A stretch of DNA of 64,000 nt from positions 499 through 64,498 of the forward strand of contig NZ_LMEO01000053.1 of assembly GCF_001426375.1 (NCBI RefSeq), written 5' to 3'. The translations under genes were made by a program, and so were the position numbers. Position 1 is the stretch's first letter. Every line of letters begins with the position of its first letter. The notes below the pieces were generated by a model that was not told where the DNA came from, ran no database searches, and saw only the letters and a program-made list of their open reading frames with translations. This document shows, one piece after another, positions 16,285 to 24,742 of the stretch. The DNA is from Paenibacillus sp. Root444D2. GTDB lineage: Bacteria > Bacillota > Bacilli > Paenibacillales > NBRC-103111.

Positions 16285-17604
16285 TTATTTCTTCTTTTTA
16301 CTAGCGTCGAGTTCTGCTTCGATTTGGGAGACTTTTGAAGACTCCCCCATACGCCAGTAGACGAAAAAACTAATGGCAATACAAGCAGCTACGTAATAGT
16401 AGAAAAGCGACTCAGCCCCAATGCTCTTGAACCATAATGCAATGAACTCCGCAGTTCCACCGAATACCGCGACGGTGAGTCCGTAGGGAAAACCCACGCC
16501 AAGAGCACGAACTTCTGTCGGGAAGAGTTCGGCTTTCACGATTGCATTGATGGAAGTATATCCAGTGACAATAATGAGACCCACCAGCATGAGCAAAAAA
16601 GCACCGATAGGGTTCTTCGCATCCTCCAGGATCAGGAACAGCGGCACTGTCAGCAATGTTCCAAAGATTCCGAAACAGAGCAATAACGGGCGCCGTCCAA
16701 TCCGGTCGGATAACATGCCAGCAAGCGGCTGAAGTACGACGAATACCAGCAGGGCAATAAAGTTGATCCAACTGACAACCTCCTTTTGGAGCCCCACCGT
16801 ATTTACCATGTACTTCTGTAAATACGTCGTGTAGGTATAGAAGGCGACGGTTCCGCCGAGTGTTAGTCCAATTACTGTCAGCACCGCCTTAGGGTGCTTC
16901 ATCAAAGCCCGAACCGTTCCAGCGCTAGCCCGGCTTTCAGAACTCATTTTTGAAAACTGTTCCGATTCATCCATCGTGCGGCGCAGCCATAATACGGCCA
17001 AAGCTCCCAATGCTCCGATAACGAAAGGAATACGCCAGCCCCAAGACTTCAGATCAGGTTCACTGAGTACTTGCTGGAGGATGATCTGCACTCCCAGTGC
17101 CACCAGCTGTCCGGCAATAAGTGTGACGTACTGGAAGCTCGAGTAGAAGCCTCGGCGGCCACTGGTAGCCATCTCGGACAAGTACGTTGCCGAGGTTCCA
17201 TACTCTCCTCCTAGCGACAACCCTTGGAGCAGACGGGCAAGAACCAAAATAATAGGAGCCAGCACGCCAATGGTACCATAACTCGGGGTGCAGGCAATGA
17301 TCAGGGAACCACCGGCCATGACGGAGATGGAAAGCGTCAGCGCTGCACGCCGGCCATTACGATCAGCGTAACGGCCTAGCAGCAGGCTCCCTATCGGGCG
17401 CATTAAAAAGCCGACGGCGAAGATCGCAGCTGTGTTTAGCAGTTGGCTAGTCGGATCTCCCTTGGGGAAGAACTGGGACGAGAAATACACTGCGAAAGCA
17501 GTATAAACGTACCAGTCGTACCATTCTATCAGATTTCCAACCGATCCTTTGAAGATGTTGCCTGTGATCCTTCGTATCTTTGCGCGCTCAATGGACTGAG
17601 TCAT
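16285..17604 (-). CDS. MFS transporter, metabolite:H+ symporter (MHS) group
   Basis: 439 aa with 12 membrane helices. GNLIEWYDWYVYTAFAVYFSSQFFP at the N terminus and the loop GRYADRNGRRAALTLSI (G-x3-D-x2-G-R-R) are typical of the KgtP/ShiA/ProP MHS subfamily of dicarboxylate, shikimate or betaine symporters; the second half has the matching GMLSDRIGRRPLLL loop. It acts in the cytoplasmic membrane as a proton-coupled importer. AGGAGGAGAATATA precedes the ATG. Substrate unknown, and no catabolic gene is adjacent to indicate one. Confidence 0.92.
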   Translation of the reverse strand: MTQSIERAKIRRITGNIFKGSVGNLIEWYDWYVYTAFAVYFSSQFFPKGDPTSQLLNTAAIFAVGFLMRPIGSLLLGRYADRNGRRAALTLSISVMAGGSLIIACTPSYGTIGVLAPIILVLARLLQGLSLGGEYGTSATYLSEMATSGRRGFYSSFQYVTLIAGQLVALGVQIILQQVLSEPDLKSWGWRIPFVIGALGALAVLWLRRTMDESEQFSKMSSESRASAGTVRALMKHPKAVLTVIGLTLGGTVAFYTYTTYLQKYMVNTVGLQKEVVSWINFIALLVFVVLQPLAGMLSDRIGRRPLLLCFGIFGTLLTVPLFLILEDAKNPIGAFLLMLVGLIIVTGYTSINAIVKAELFPTEVRALGVGFPYGLTVAVFGGTAEFIALWFKSIGAESLFYYYVAACIAISFFVYWRMGESSKVSQIEAELDASKKKK

Positions 17605-17972
17605 AGTTATATTCTCCTCCTGAATTGTCGGTGTTAGATCACTAATGAGCTCATTATAACAAGGTTTTAATCGGTTGGAAGCGCTTTATATCCAAGATGT
17701 ATGATAGTCAACCTAAGATGTTATAGTTCGATCCTGAAACGCAATTCCCTTACTTTGTTAATTCATTCAATTAAACTTCCCTTTGATTTGAACTATTATT
17801 CTCAGTTAGCGCCATAGAGAAATCGGCTATGCGATGAAGCTTCTCTTTGTCGGTGGAGGTTCGGCAATAATCTGCTACGTTCGGTTAAAGCTTTCTTCAA
17901 CCTCGACGTCTACTTCGGTTGCTGCTAGACTTTACATTGGACATGGAGAATCGAGAATGCGACAAAAAAAGA

Positions 17973-17996
17973 AAACCCGCTTTTTAGAGCGGGTTT
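17973..17996 (-). terminator. Terminator after the cupin gene
   Basis: AAACCCGCT / AGCGGGTTT stem; on the minus strand it is followed by TCTTTTTTTGTC. Confidence 0.85.
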
Positions 17997-18090
17997 CCTT
18001 CGTTTTGGTAGCTGATACATTAACCAATATTAAGTGCTTATCAGCGCCGAACATTTTGCAAAAGCTCTTTTCTTTTCCAGATCAAAAGCA

Positions 18091-18549
18091 TTAACCCAGC
18101 GAGATACCAATCGAAGCATTATCGTCGGGGGTACCGAGCCAATAGCCATAAGCTATGGCTACCTCAACAAAATGTTGTAAAACATCTGGCGCAGGAGGGC
18201 CCGGTGGCACAGTATCAACGGGACGGCCAATTTCATTAAAAAATTCTCCCATTCTCACAGTCGATACGACTAACAATGTTACTATTTCGTTAGAGGAATT
18301 TCTCCAAGCGTGCTTTACATTTCCCGGAATATCAATAGTATCACCCGCCTTAACAGCTTTCCAACTGTCTTCCGTGAAAGCTTCGAGTTCACCTGAGAGA
18401 ACAACAAAGGTTTCGCGATCTCCATGACTGTGAACAGGAACAATAACACCTGGTGGAACTTCAGCCTTCATAATGGAATAATCCCTATTTTCTGATAACT
18501 CCGTTAAGAGTTGAATACGTGGTCCCATTACATCCAAAAATGTTGACAT
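18091..18549 (-). CDS. Cupin domain protein
   Basis: 152 aa single-cupin protein. Motif 1 is VPVHSHGDRETFVVLSGELEAF with the two metal-ligand His residues and Glu; motif 2 is IDIPGNVKHAWRN with the distal His. Metal binding is therefore plausible. Cupins of this type act as isomerases, oxygenases or ligand-binding proteins; the C-terminal part (VDTVPPGPPAPDVLQHFVEVAIAYGYWLG) is shared with uncharacterised homologues. AGGAGG precedes the ATG. Next to, but divergent from, the hxlR gene. Confidence 0.88.
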   Translation of the reverse strand: MSTFLDVMGPRIQLLTELSENRDYSIMKAEVPPGVIVPVHSHGDRETFVVLSGELEAFTEDSWKAVKAGDTIDIPGNVKHAWRNSSNEIVTLLVVSTVRMGEFFNEIGRPVDTVPPGPPAPDVLQHFVEVAIAYGYWLGTPDDNASIGISLG

Positions 18550-18672
18550 AAATATTAGCCTCCTATTTTAAACATATTATAATACAGTCGACATGAATGA
18601 TTTCCCCTCGTGGTTAACTAATATTTGAAATTATATGATTAAAGCTTGTAGTATTCTTGTCCGCGAACAAAT

Positions 18673-18743
18673 GCTATTATGAATCAAAAGTAACATTTTG
18701 AAAAGTACACACCTTTTTGTTATATAGTAACTAAAAGGTGATA
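18673..18743 (+). promoter_or_regulatory. hxlR promoter/operator, copy 1 of an inverted pair
   Basis: Contains an imperfect palindrome with arms ACCTTTTTGTTA (18711-18722) and TAACTAAAAGGT (18728-18739), one mismatch in 12. The whole ~70-bp stretch, including ATCAAAAGTAAC upstream, recurs in reverse orientation at 19338-19408. It overlaps the possible GTG start of hxlR. Confidence 0.7.
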
Positions 18744-18770
18744 ATTGAAATCGGGAGATGGTTATCAAAC

Positions 18771-19118
18771 ATGAAAACTTATTATTGTGACCTAGAGGTT
18801 TCTTTGGAGATAATCGGAGGGAAATGGAAGGGACTTATTTTGTACTATTTGATAAAGGGCCCTAAACGAACAAGCGAATTAAAAAGACTTGTGCACAGTA
18901 TTTCTCAAAAAATGCTTATTCAAACACTTCGAGAACTAGAAACTGACGGACTCATACGTAGGAAGATGTACAATCAAGTACCTCCTAAAGTTGAATATTC
19001 AACTACTGAACTTGGTCAATCGCTTGAACCAATCCTGAGAGAGCTTTGCAGTTGGGGAGGAAATTATGCAGAGAAAACGTTTGCTCAGGGTGAGTATCAA
19101 ATTTTGTATGTAGATTAA
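18771..19118 (+). CDS. HxlR family transcriptional regulator
   Basis: 115 aa from the ATG at 18771; an in-frame GTG at 18738 would add 11 residues. The winged helix reads CDLEVSLEIIGGKWKGLILYYLIKGPKRTSELKRLVHSISQKMLIQTLRELETDGLI, with the family's conserved N-terminal Cys in YYCDLEV. In YodB, CatR and HypR that Cys senses quinones, diamide or hypochlorite. Operators at both ends (18711-18739 and 19341-19369) imply that it represses itself and the monooxygenase at 19463. This is the same layout as known redox-sensing HxlR regulons. Confidence 0.92.
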   Translation: MKTYYCDLEVSLEIIGGKWKGLILYYLIKGPKRTSELKRLVHSISQKMLIQTLRELETDGLIRRKMYNQVPPKVEYSTTELGQSLEPILRELCSWGGNYAEKTFAQGEYQILYVD

Positions 19119-19148
19119 GAAAATAACAATATATCCATGTACTGCTTT

Positions 19149-19186
19149 CCCAAAGGATGTCATTTTTAACGATGACATCCTTTGGG
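19149..19186 (+). terminator. Terminator after hxlR
   Basis: Perfect 15-bp stem from CCCAAAGGATGTCAT and ATGACATCCTTTGGG, followed by ATTTTCATTT. Confidence 0.85.
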
Positions 19187-19337
19187 ATTTTCATTTCATA
19201 CATGGTCATATAACCTAAGTATACTTCTTCTTACATTTCCAAATAATAATATTAAAAGACAAATAGTAAACATTGTTGTGCCTCCATTTATCCGTAAAAT
19301 TTACCAATTAAGATTTTGCATGCATTAGGTCTTAAAT

Positions 19338-19408
19338 ATCACTTTTTAGTTACTATATAACCAAAAAGTATGTACTTTTTTTATTGTTACTTTTGATCCA
19401 TAATGGCA
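19338..19408 (+). promoter_or_regulatory. Monooxygenase promoter/operator, copy 2 of an inverted pair
   Basis: Palindrome ACTTTTTAGTTA (19341-19352) and TAACCAAAAAGT (19358-19369), one mismatch in 12. The segment is the reverse complement of 18673-18743 at most positions, including TGTACTTTT and GTTACTTTTGAT. Confidence 0.7.
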
Positions 19409-19462
19409 CTTGTGGCTACGAAAGCATGAAAAAAAATATACAAACCCAAGGAGTGTGTGATT

Positions 19463-19804
19463 ATGTCCACAAACTTAAATCAAGTTATTCTCAATATCCG
19501 TTTTAAAATAAAACCCGGTAAGAAAGAGACATTCCGCGACAGTCTCTTTGCAATGATTAACAATTTTAGAAATGAGCCTACTTTTGTAAATGCAATTGTC
19601 TCTGATGATCTAGATAATCCCCATGATCTTGTCATCTATGAGATTTGGCAAGGTACTAGAGATAGTTGGATAAAAGAAGAGCTTCCAAAGTCTTATCGTA
19701 CTGAGTACGAAGGGACACTTACAAGCTTAATTGATGATAGAATAGTAAGCTGGCTTGAACCTATCGGTGAATGGGGAAGCAAACTAACAAATGTGCCACG
19801 TTAA
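19463..19804 (+). CDS. Antibiotic biosynthesis monooxygenase (ABM) family protein
   Basis: 113 aa dimeric alpha-beta barrel (ferredoxin-like) protein: VILNIRFKIKPGKKETFRDSLFAMINNFRNEPTFVNAIVSDDLDNPHDLVIYEIWQ. The family includes cofactor-free quinol monooxygenases (YgiN) and heme-degrading enzymes. The ATG at 19463 is nine bases after AAGGAG. With an HxlR operator before it, a role in quinone or aldehyde detoxification is a reasonable inference. No further gene follows in the operon except a decayed SnoaL-like fragment. Confidence 0.85.
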   Translation: MSTNLNQVILNIRFKIKPGKKETFRDSLFAMINNFRNEPTFVNAIVSDDLDNPHDLVIYEIWQGTRDSWIKEELPKSYRTEYEGTLTSLIDDRIVSWLEPIGEWGSKLTNVPR

Positions 19805-19829
19805 ATAAACAACAAAATAGGCATTCTAA

Positions 19830-19967
19830 CCTACACGGCCTTTTAGAATTAGTTGGTATTACGGACCGTCTGATCAGCCAAAAACTATCACCAGGCAAGA
19901 TTTCATGCTCGTTGAAAATGGTTTGATCCATTCCATGACTGTATTTATTGAAACTCCTGGCGGATAA
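19830..19967 (+). pseudogene. SnoaL/NTF2-like C-terminal remnant
   Basis: One frame reads YYGPSDQPKTITRQDFMLVE then NGLIHSMTVFIETPGG and stop. This closely resembles the C-terminal half of SnoaL-like NTF2-fold proteins (GPSD-P-x-TG-D-V-V-x-GKI-x-LYVFLD). No start codon or N-terminal half is present in frame; neighbouring frames carry only short matches. Probably the decayed last gene of the HxlR-controlled operon. Confidence 0.4.
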
Positions 19968-20027
19968 ATCCTCTTCATTCAGGAATCGGACCGTCCAAAG
20001 CCGACTATGCCCCACCCATAAAAACAG

Positions 20028-20073
20028 AAGCCGCCCTCAAAGGTTCTTATCGAACTTCCTTTGAGAGCGGCTT
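20028..20073. terminator. Bidirectional terminator
   Basis: AAGCCGCCCTCAAAGG / CCTTTGAGAGCGGCTT, 15 of 16 paired, with T-rich flanks on both strands, between the monooxygenase operon and tetR. Confidence 0.85.
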
Positions 20074-20085
20074 TTGGCCATCTAC

Positions 20086-20676
20086 CTACGTTACATCTCT
20101 AAGAGTTACAGCATTCCAACACGAACGGATTGCACTACTGACGCTCTCGCTGCTTAACTCAAAGATTCCGTGTAGGTGGGCCTTCAACATATAAACAAAT
20201 GTGCCGTAATGCATCTGCACCATCATTTTCGGATTCATCGCGATAAACAGCTTCTCCTGAATGGCTTCTTCATATAAATCGTTCATTGGCCCACACCATC
20301 CGCCGGTATAGACTTCTTGCTTTACCTCTTCGTAAATGTATGGCGAGAACGAATACTGCTCAATAAATTGAAAGCCCTGAGGATATTGTTTCCCCAATTC
20401 GATAACCCGATTCCAACCTAATTCAAACTTTTCACGAATCGTTGTGCCCTTTAGCAAGCCTCCACGCACATACTCTCCGTTAAACGTAACAATGGCTCTA
20501 TACAATTCGTTAACGATATCTTCTTTACTTTTGAAATAATGATAAATATTCCCGGTCGATACACCAGACTCCTTGGCGATAAGCGCCATTGAGGTAGCCT
20601 GTAATTCTTTTCGGATGATGATGTTAAGTGTTGTTTCAAGGACAGCCTGCTGCACCTTGTTATAGTTCTCAAACAT
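20086..20676 (-). CDS. TetR family transcriptional regulator
   Basis: 196 aa. The helix-turn-helix is MALIAKESGVSTGNIYHYFKSKEDIVNELYRAIV (residues ~29-62) and the C-terminal domain is helical. VSTGNIYHYFKSKEDIVNELY is typical of TetR/AcrR regulators of short-chain dehydrogenases. GGGAGCGGGATAACTT precedes the ATG. A perfect 12-bp palindrome (20705-20716) lies between its promoter and start, and matching sites precede the SDR gene at 21647-21695, so it most likely represses both. Confidence 0.92.
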   Translation of the reverse strand: MFENYNKVQQAVLETTLNIIIRKELQATSMALIAKESGVSTGNIYHYFKSKEDIVNELYRAIVTFNGEYVRGGLLKGTTIREKFELGWNRVIELGKQYPQGFQFIEQYSFSPYIYEEVKQEVYTGGWCGPMNDLYEEAIQEKLFIAMNPKMMVQMHYGTFVYMLKAHLHGIFELSSESVSSAIRSCWNAVTLRDVT

Positions 20677-20704
20677 TAAGTTATCCCGCTCCCACCATAA
20701 GATC

Positions 20705-20716
20705 GAATGATCATTC
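20705..20716. promoter_or_regulatory. tetR operator
   Basis: GAATGATCATTC, a perfect palindrome, lies just downstream of a minus-strand promoter TTGACT-N17-TATGTT. Same core as 21684-21695. Confidence 0.6.
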
Positions 20717-20801
20717 TAATCAACAAACATACACCTCATACAATCCGTAGTCAAGATTGTCAGATCGACCTGGCGTTATGACGAAGCGTTTCATAATGGG
20801 C

Positions 20802-21623
20802 TTACATATAATTCTTAGCGATCGTCTCCAAATATTCTTCTATGGACACAGAATTTCTAAGCGCCATCAGATCATTGCCAGCTGTTCCGATGACAGTGCG
20901 AAATTTATTACTCTCTCCAGTCGCCACAGCGGCTATGGCATCCACGATAATCAGAGGATCATCCAATGTAGAGCTAGATTCCGCATGATTCATTAAATTC
21001 TGCACTTTTGTCATCAGATTATCGTAATCTTGTATGTTATCATCTCGGTTCCAAGTGATACTGTTCTTGAAATTATTTCCTGTAGAACCTCCCTGCTCGA
21101 TTAATCTAAGCTCGATATTCAACGGCTTCAGTTCGTAATAAAGACCTTCCGTCAGTCCTTCCAAAGCAAATTTCGACATATTATAGAGAGATCCGAGCGG
21201 CACCGCTGTCGTGATTCCCATGAAAGAGCTAATATTGATGAACATGCCTCCGCCATTGGCTCTGAAATGTGGTATAAATTCACGAATGACATTGATCGGT
21301 CCTCGCGTATTAACGGCGAATTGCCAGTCGATCGCTTCCTCTTGGGCTAATTCCAACGGACCGTAAGTCCCCATACCTGCATTATTGATAACGACGTCGA
21401 TCTTACCGAACGCGGCAACGGCTTGATCTACCGATGTTTGAACTTCATTCACATTGGTGACGTCCAGTTTGAAAATTTTGATATTATCGTAACCGGTAAG
21501 CTCCGTTTCTTTGTCGGGATTACGCATGGTTGCAGCTACGTTCCAGCCCATTTCAGCAAACCGAATCGCCGTAAGTTTTCCCAAGCCTGAACTGGTTCCC
21601 GTAATAAAAACAGTTTTACTCAT
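20802..21623 (-). CDS. SDR family oxidoreductase
   Basis: 273 aa classical short-chain dehydrogenase: cofactor motif TGTSSGLG at residues 8-15, NNAG at 80-83, a Ser-Ser pair near 132, Tyr147 and Lys151 (YNMSK). The TGTSSGLGKLTA start and C-terminal extension fit the retinol-dehydrogenase-like group common in Paenibacillus. TTTGGAGGTATTAAC precedes the ATG. Lies upstream of tetR on the same strand with its own two operators. Substrate unknown. Confidence 0.92.
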   Translation of the reverse strand: MSKTVFITGTSSGLGKLTAIRFAEMGWNVAATMRNPDKETELTGYDNIKIFKLDVTNVNEVQTSVDQAVAAFGKIDVVINNAGMGTYGPLELAQEEAIDWQFAVNTRGPINVIREFIPHFRANGGGMFINISSFMGITTAVPLGSLYNMSKFALEGLTEGLYYELKPLNIELRLIEQGGSTGNNFKNSITWNRDDNIQDYDNLMTKVQNLMNHAESSSTLDDPLIIVDAIAAVATGESNKFRTVIGTAGNDLMALRNSVSIEEYLETIAKNYM

Positions 21624-21646
21624 GTTAATACCTCCAAATCATAAAT

Positions 21647-21695
21647 TGAACGTTCATTCTATTCCAATTAAACGGTTTAGATCGAATGTTCATTC
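21647..21695 (-). promoter_or_regulatory. Two TetR operators before the SDR gene
   Basis: TGAACGTTCA (21647-21656) and GAATGTTCATTC (21684-21695), both preceded on the minus strand by TAGAATGA like the site at 20705-20716. Confidence 0.6.
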
Positions 21696-21848
21696 TATTA
21701 TGATACGGGATTCGTTTTCTGTCAAATACAAGATTACATAGCCATCCATATCTAGTAGCGCGATCCGCCCGGATGTCCTAATGTTCTTGTCAAAATCGGG
21801 AATGTCCTCAAGTTCTAGTCATCTGATTTTCACAAGCTAAAATAAAAA

Positions 21849-21875
21849 AGCTCCCGCCTCTTAAAAGACGAGAGC
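21849..21875 (-). terminator. Terminator downstream of the ABC-F gene
   Basis: Stem GCTCTCGTCTT with AAGAGGCGGGAGC (two wobble pairs), then TTTTTTATTTT on the minus strand. The ~235 bases between it and the gene hold only a weak frame (MIEVEVEVVDDFVNLFISNEKVHE), which is not convincing. Confidence 0.65.
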
Positions 21876-22112
21876 ACGATTCCCGTGATACAGTTGCCAC
21901 AAATGTGACGTTTTACTGTTGATAACGGGGCCTCCCCGACGTTCCTTCTAAATAGCGGAACATTAGAACGCCTTGTGCCTTTGTCGATAAACTGGTAAAT
22001 CCCCGAGATTATATTTTCGTGAACCTTCTCATTCGAAATGAACAGGTTCACAAAATCATCTACAACCTCAACTTCAACCTCAATCATCATTGCCCTCATC
22101 CTCCAAGAAAGG

Positions 22113-23597
22113 TTAGTTTGTCAGTTCTACAATCTTTGTCGCGATATTCTTGCAAAACTCGCTGTCATGCTCCACGAATAGAATGGTTGGGGTATGCTCA
22201 AGCAGCAGTTCTTCGATTTGCATCCGCGAGATGACGTCAATAAAGTTAAGCGGTTCGTCCCAAATATGCAAATGCACTTGCTCGCTCAGGCTTTTGGCGA
22301 TCAGCACCTTTTTCTTCTGGCCGCCGCTAAACGCCGACATATCCTTTTCAAACTGGGGTCTGGAGAAATCAAGCTTCCTAAGAATCGATTTAAACAAACT
22401 TTCGTCAATTCCATGCTCCCTAGCATAGTCCGACAAATTTCCACGAAGGTGGGAAGTATCCTGCGATACGTACGATATTCGAAGCTGGCTATCCTTCCGT
22501 AAGCTTCCGGTGTAGCTTAGCCCCTCACCACATATCAGCTTAAGAATCGAAGATTTTCCCGAACCGTTTGGGCCTATTAGCGCAATGCTTTCGCCCGGCT
22601 CAATCGTAAAGCTTACATTCTCGCATACCTGTCTTTCCCCGTAATAAATCGAAACTGCATCCAACTCCACAAGTTGAGGCTTATGATAAGAGAGCTGTGT
22701 AATCTCCAGATTTTCTGAGCTTTCAATATTTTTCAGAAGCTTGGATTTCTCTTCGATGGCCGATTGCTGCCTTTGTTCAATCGATTTCGAGCGTTTCATC
22801 ATTTTGGCGGCTTTGTGGCCTACATAGCCTTTGTCGATTTTGGAGCCGGAATTTCTTGTGCCGTTTTTGCTTTTTTCTACTGCATGCGCCCAATTCCCAG
22901 TACGTCTGGCCGAATCGGACAACCGTTTGATGTCCTTACGGAGTTTTTCGTCCGTCGCAAGTTCGAACTGATCCTGCCTCCGTTTATTTTCCCACCAGCT
23001 CGAAAAATTGCCTTTCTGGATCTCGATATTGGTTTTGTTGATGGAGAGAATGTGATCGACGCAATGATCGAGAAACGCTCTGTCATGAGAAATAAGAATG
23101 AACCCACTCTTTGATCTTAAATATTGGCTTACAAGCTTCCTCGCATTCATATCTAGGTGGTTTGTCGGCTCGTCAATGAGCAGGAAGCTGTTTTCCTTAA
23201 TGACCAAGGTCGCTAGCAGCACCTTGGTCTGTTCGCCGTTGGACAACGAATTGAAAGGGCGATACAACACGTCCTCGGACACTTTTAGTAGCGAAAACTC
23301 CCGTATTAATTGCCAGTGCTCATAGTCCGGGAAAATATCTTCAATTACTTCATACGTAAGACTTTCCTTGCGCTCCACATGGAATGGAAAATATTCAAAC
23401 TCTACCTGCGACGAAATATAGCCGCTGTATTCATGTTTGCCGAGTAATAGTTGGAGAAACGTCGTTTTCCCACGGCCATTTCTCCCTGTAAAGCCCAATT
23501 TCCAGTCAGTATCCATCTGAAAACTGACGTTCTCAAAGATGTTGTCATAGCTGCCTTCATAGGCAAATGTCAGGTTTGATACGTTAATAGTAGACAC
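22113..23597 (-). CDS. ABC-F ribosomal protection protein, Lsa-like
   Basis: 494 aa with two ATPase domains and no membrane segments. Domain 1 has Walker A GRNGRGKTT, signature LSNGEQTK and LIDEPTNHLD; a charged inter-domain linker follows (~190-280, the antibiotic-resistance arm). Domain 2 has GPNGSGKSS and FSGGQKKKVLIAKSL. It binds the ribosomal E site and displaces lincosamides, streptogramin A and pleuromutilins in the Lsa/Vga group. The start is GTG at 23597, eight bases after AAAGGAGG, giving STINVSNLTFAYEGSYDNIF. The leader (23629-23741) holds a terminator/antiterminator pair, so expression is probably induced by ribosome stalling. Confidence 0.93.
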   Translation of the reverse strand: MSTINVSNLTFAYEGSYDNIFENVSFQMDTDWKLGFTGRNGRGKTTFLQLLLGKHEYSGYISSQVEFEYFPFHVERKESLTYEVIEDIFPDYEHWQLIREFSLLKVSEDVLYRPFNSLSNGEQTKVLLATLVIKENSFLLIDEPTNHLDMNARKLVSQYLRSKSGFILISHDRAFLDHCVDHILSINKTNIEIQKGNFSSWWENKRRQDQFELATDEKLRKDIKRLSDSARRTGNWAHAVEKSKNGTRNSGSKIDKGYVGHKAAKMMKRSKSIEQRQQSAIEEKSKLLKNIESSENLEITQLSYHKPQLVELDAVSIYYGERQVCENVSFTIEPGESIALIGPNGSGKSSILKLICGEGLSYTGSLRKDSQLRISYVSQDTSHLRGNLSDYAREHGIDESLFKSILRKLDFSRPQFEKDMSAFSGGQKKKVLIAKSLSEQVHLHIWDEPLNFIDVISRMQIEELLLEHTPTILFVEHDSEFCKNIATKIVELTN

Positions 23598-23628
23598 TCT
23601 GATATCCTCCTTTGTCGAAAAAAAATTA

Positions 23629-23741
23629 AGCTGCAAGAAAGTTACCTTTCTTGCAGCTCAAAAAAATACGACAAATTCAACCCGGGCAAGGGTATGAAAA
23701 AGGATCTATTTTGAGAGAGAAGAATAAGGTAACTTTCTTGC
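23629..23741 (-). promoter_or_regulatory. Transcription attenuator in the ABC-F leader
   Basis: In the minus-strand RNA a perfect 13-bp hairpin (23658-23646 with 23641-23629, loop GTAA) is followed by TAATTTTTTTT, an intrinsic terminator before the ribosome binding site. Upstream, GCAAGAAAGTTACC (23741-23728) is exactly complementary to the 14 nt at 23646-23633, so it can pair there and break the terminator. This is the classic drug-inducible attenuator layout. No leader peptide could be fixed; a GTG frame near 23764 and a very short ATG frame near 23800 are candidates. Confidence 0.82.
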
Positions 23742-23835
23742 CAATCAGGAATAAAACAAGCACTGTTCTATTCTTAGAATAAGGGCAAGAAATATTACAT
23801 TATCCTCTTCATCTCCAATCGTTAAATGTAGCTGA

Positions 23836-23864
23836 ATATTATCATATTCTTTTCCTTGTTGCAA
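23836..23864 (-). promoter_or_regulatory. Promoter of the ABC-F leader
   Basis: Minus-strand TTGCAA (23864-23859) and TAATAT (23841-23836) with a 17-bp spacer, about 90 bases before the antiterminator segment, overlapping the end of the prsW remnant. Confidence 0.55.
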
Positions 23865-24330
23865 CTTCCGAATTCCGCGCGGCCTCCGCCCGGAGTGACT
23901 GCCCGCAGCGCGGACAATAACGTGTTTTTGGCGGGCACTGCGTGTCACATGCTTGGCAGTTTAGCGGACGCTCGACGTCCGCATCGTCTATCAACCGGTC
24001 CGCGCTCAGCGCAGGATTCAGCAGCGTGAGCGCTTGTATTTCTTCCACTGTGCCGGAACGGATAAGCAGGAATAGCAACAGGAGTCCAGCTGCACCGACT
24101 GCAGCCATGCCAACCACCCTCAGCGCTCCGCTTGCGAACTGGAAATCCCAGAGCGTGTGCAGCAAAATGCTCGCGCTAACCAGTCCAGCCACCTTTAGCC
24201 ATACGCTTAACCTGCCAGACGATGTCGAGGCCTTCGACAATCCGATCCCAATGCCTGCTGCCGCAATAGCCGTCCAAGTCCCGTGCCCAAATGGTAATAG
24301 CAAGGCTCTCAACCATAAGACAGCAAGCAT
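23842..24330 (-). pseudogene. PrsW-like intramembrane protease, C-terminal remnant
   Basis: The frame reads LRALLLPFGHGTWTAIAAAGIGIG, then three hydrophobic segments and a zinc-ribbon tail CQACDTQCPPKTRYCPRCGQ. GHGTWTA with a following helix is the third conserved region of PrsW/DUF2324 proteases. The N-terminal half with the EExxK motif is missing. A hydrophobic stretch RRLSLVLAIVLLLGSVLPIRERPAA in another frame at 24309-24518 shows a frameshift and further decay. Probably non-functional as a protease. Confidence 0.6.
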
Positions 24331-24683
24331 GCTGCCGGTCGCTCCCTTATCGGCAGCACGCTGCCCAACAATAAAACAATAGCGAGTACGAGAGACAGCC
24401 TTCTTTTAAAATGTTTCATCAAGAATGCTTGAACGCTCATTTGATTAGTAACTCCGAGATTATTATTAATTTCGATACATATTGTATCACAATAAACGTA
24501 GATGTAAGGTTTATCCAATCTTGGTTCCCAAAAAATTCAATCACTTACCCAACACTATACCAACATCATCATGTCCTGTGTATTTTCCGAAAGTATATTC
24601 TGCTCAAGTTTACCAACCATAAATAAATTTATATCTTAATGCTCGTTGGGCTAAGTGTTCATCATATCCCTCCAAAAAAATCG

Positions 24684-24708
24684 CAGCCTCTCCAAATAGG
24701 AGAGGCTG
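24684..24708 (-). terminator. Terminator after the stalk-domain protein gene
   Basis: CAGCCTCTCC / GGAGAGGCTG perfect stem followed on the minus strand by CGATTTTTTTGG. Confidence 0.85.
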
Positions 24709-24742
24709 TGTGCTAACAGTACAGCAGATTTTCCAGCAAATG

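Noticed and set aside
21890-22099. 89-codon minus-strand frame after the ABC-F gene
   Set aside because: Only the first ~25 residues look protein-like; the rest runs through the terminator region.
23745-23805. A leader peptide for the ABC-F attenuator
   Set aside because: Several short frames exist (GTG near 23764, ATG near 23800) but none has a convincing ribosome site, so none was annotated.
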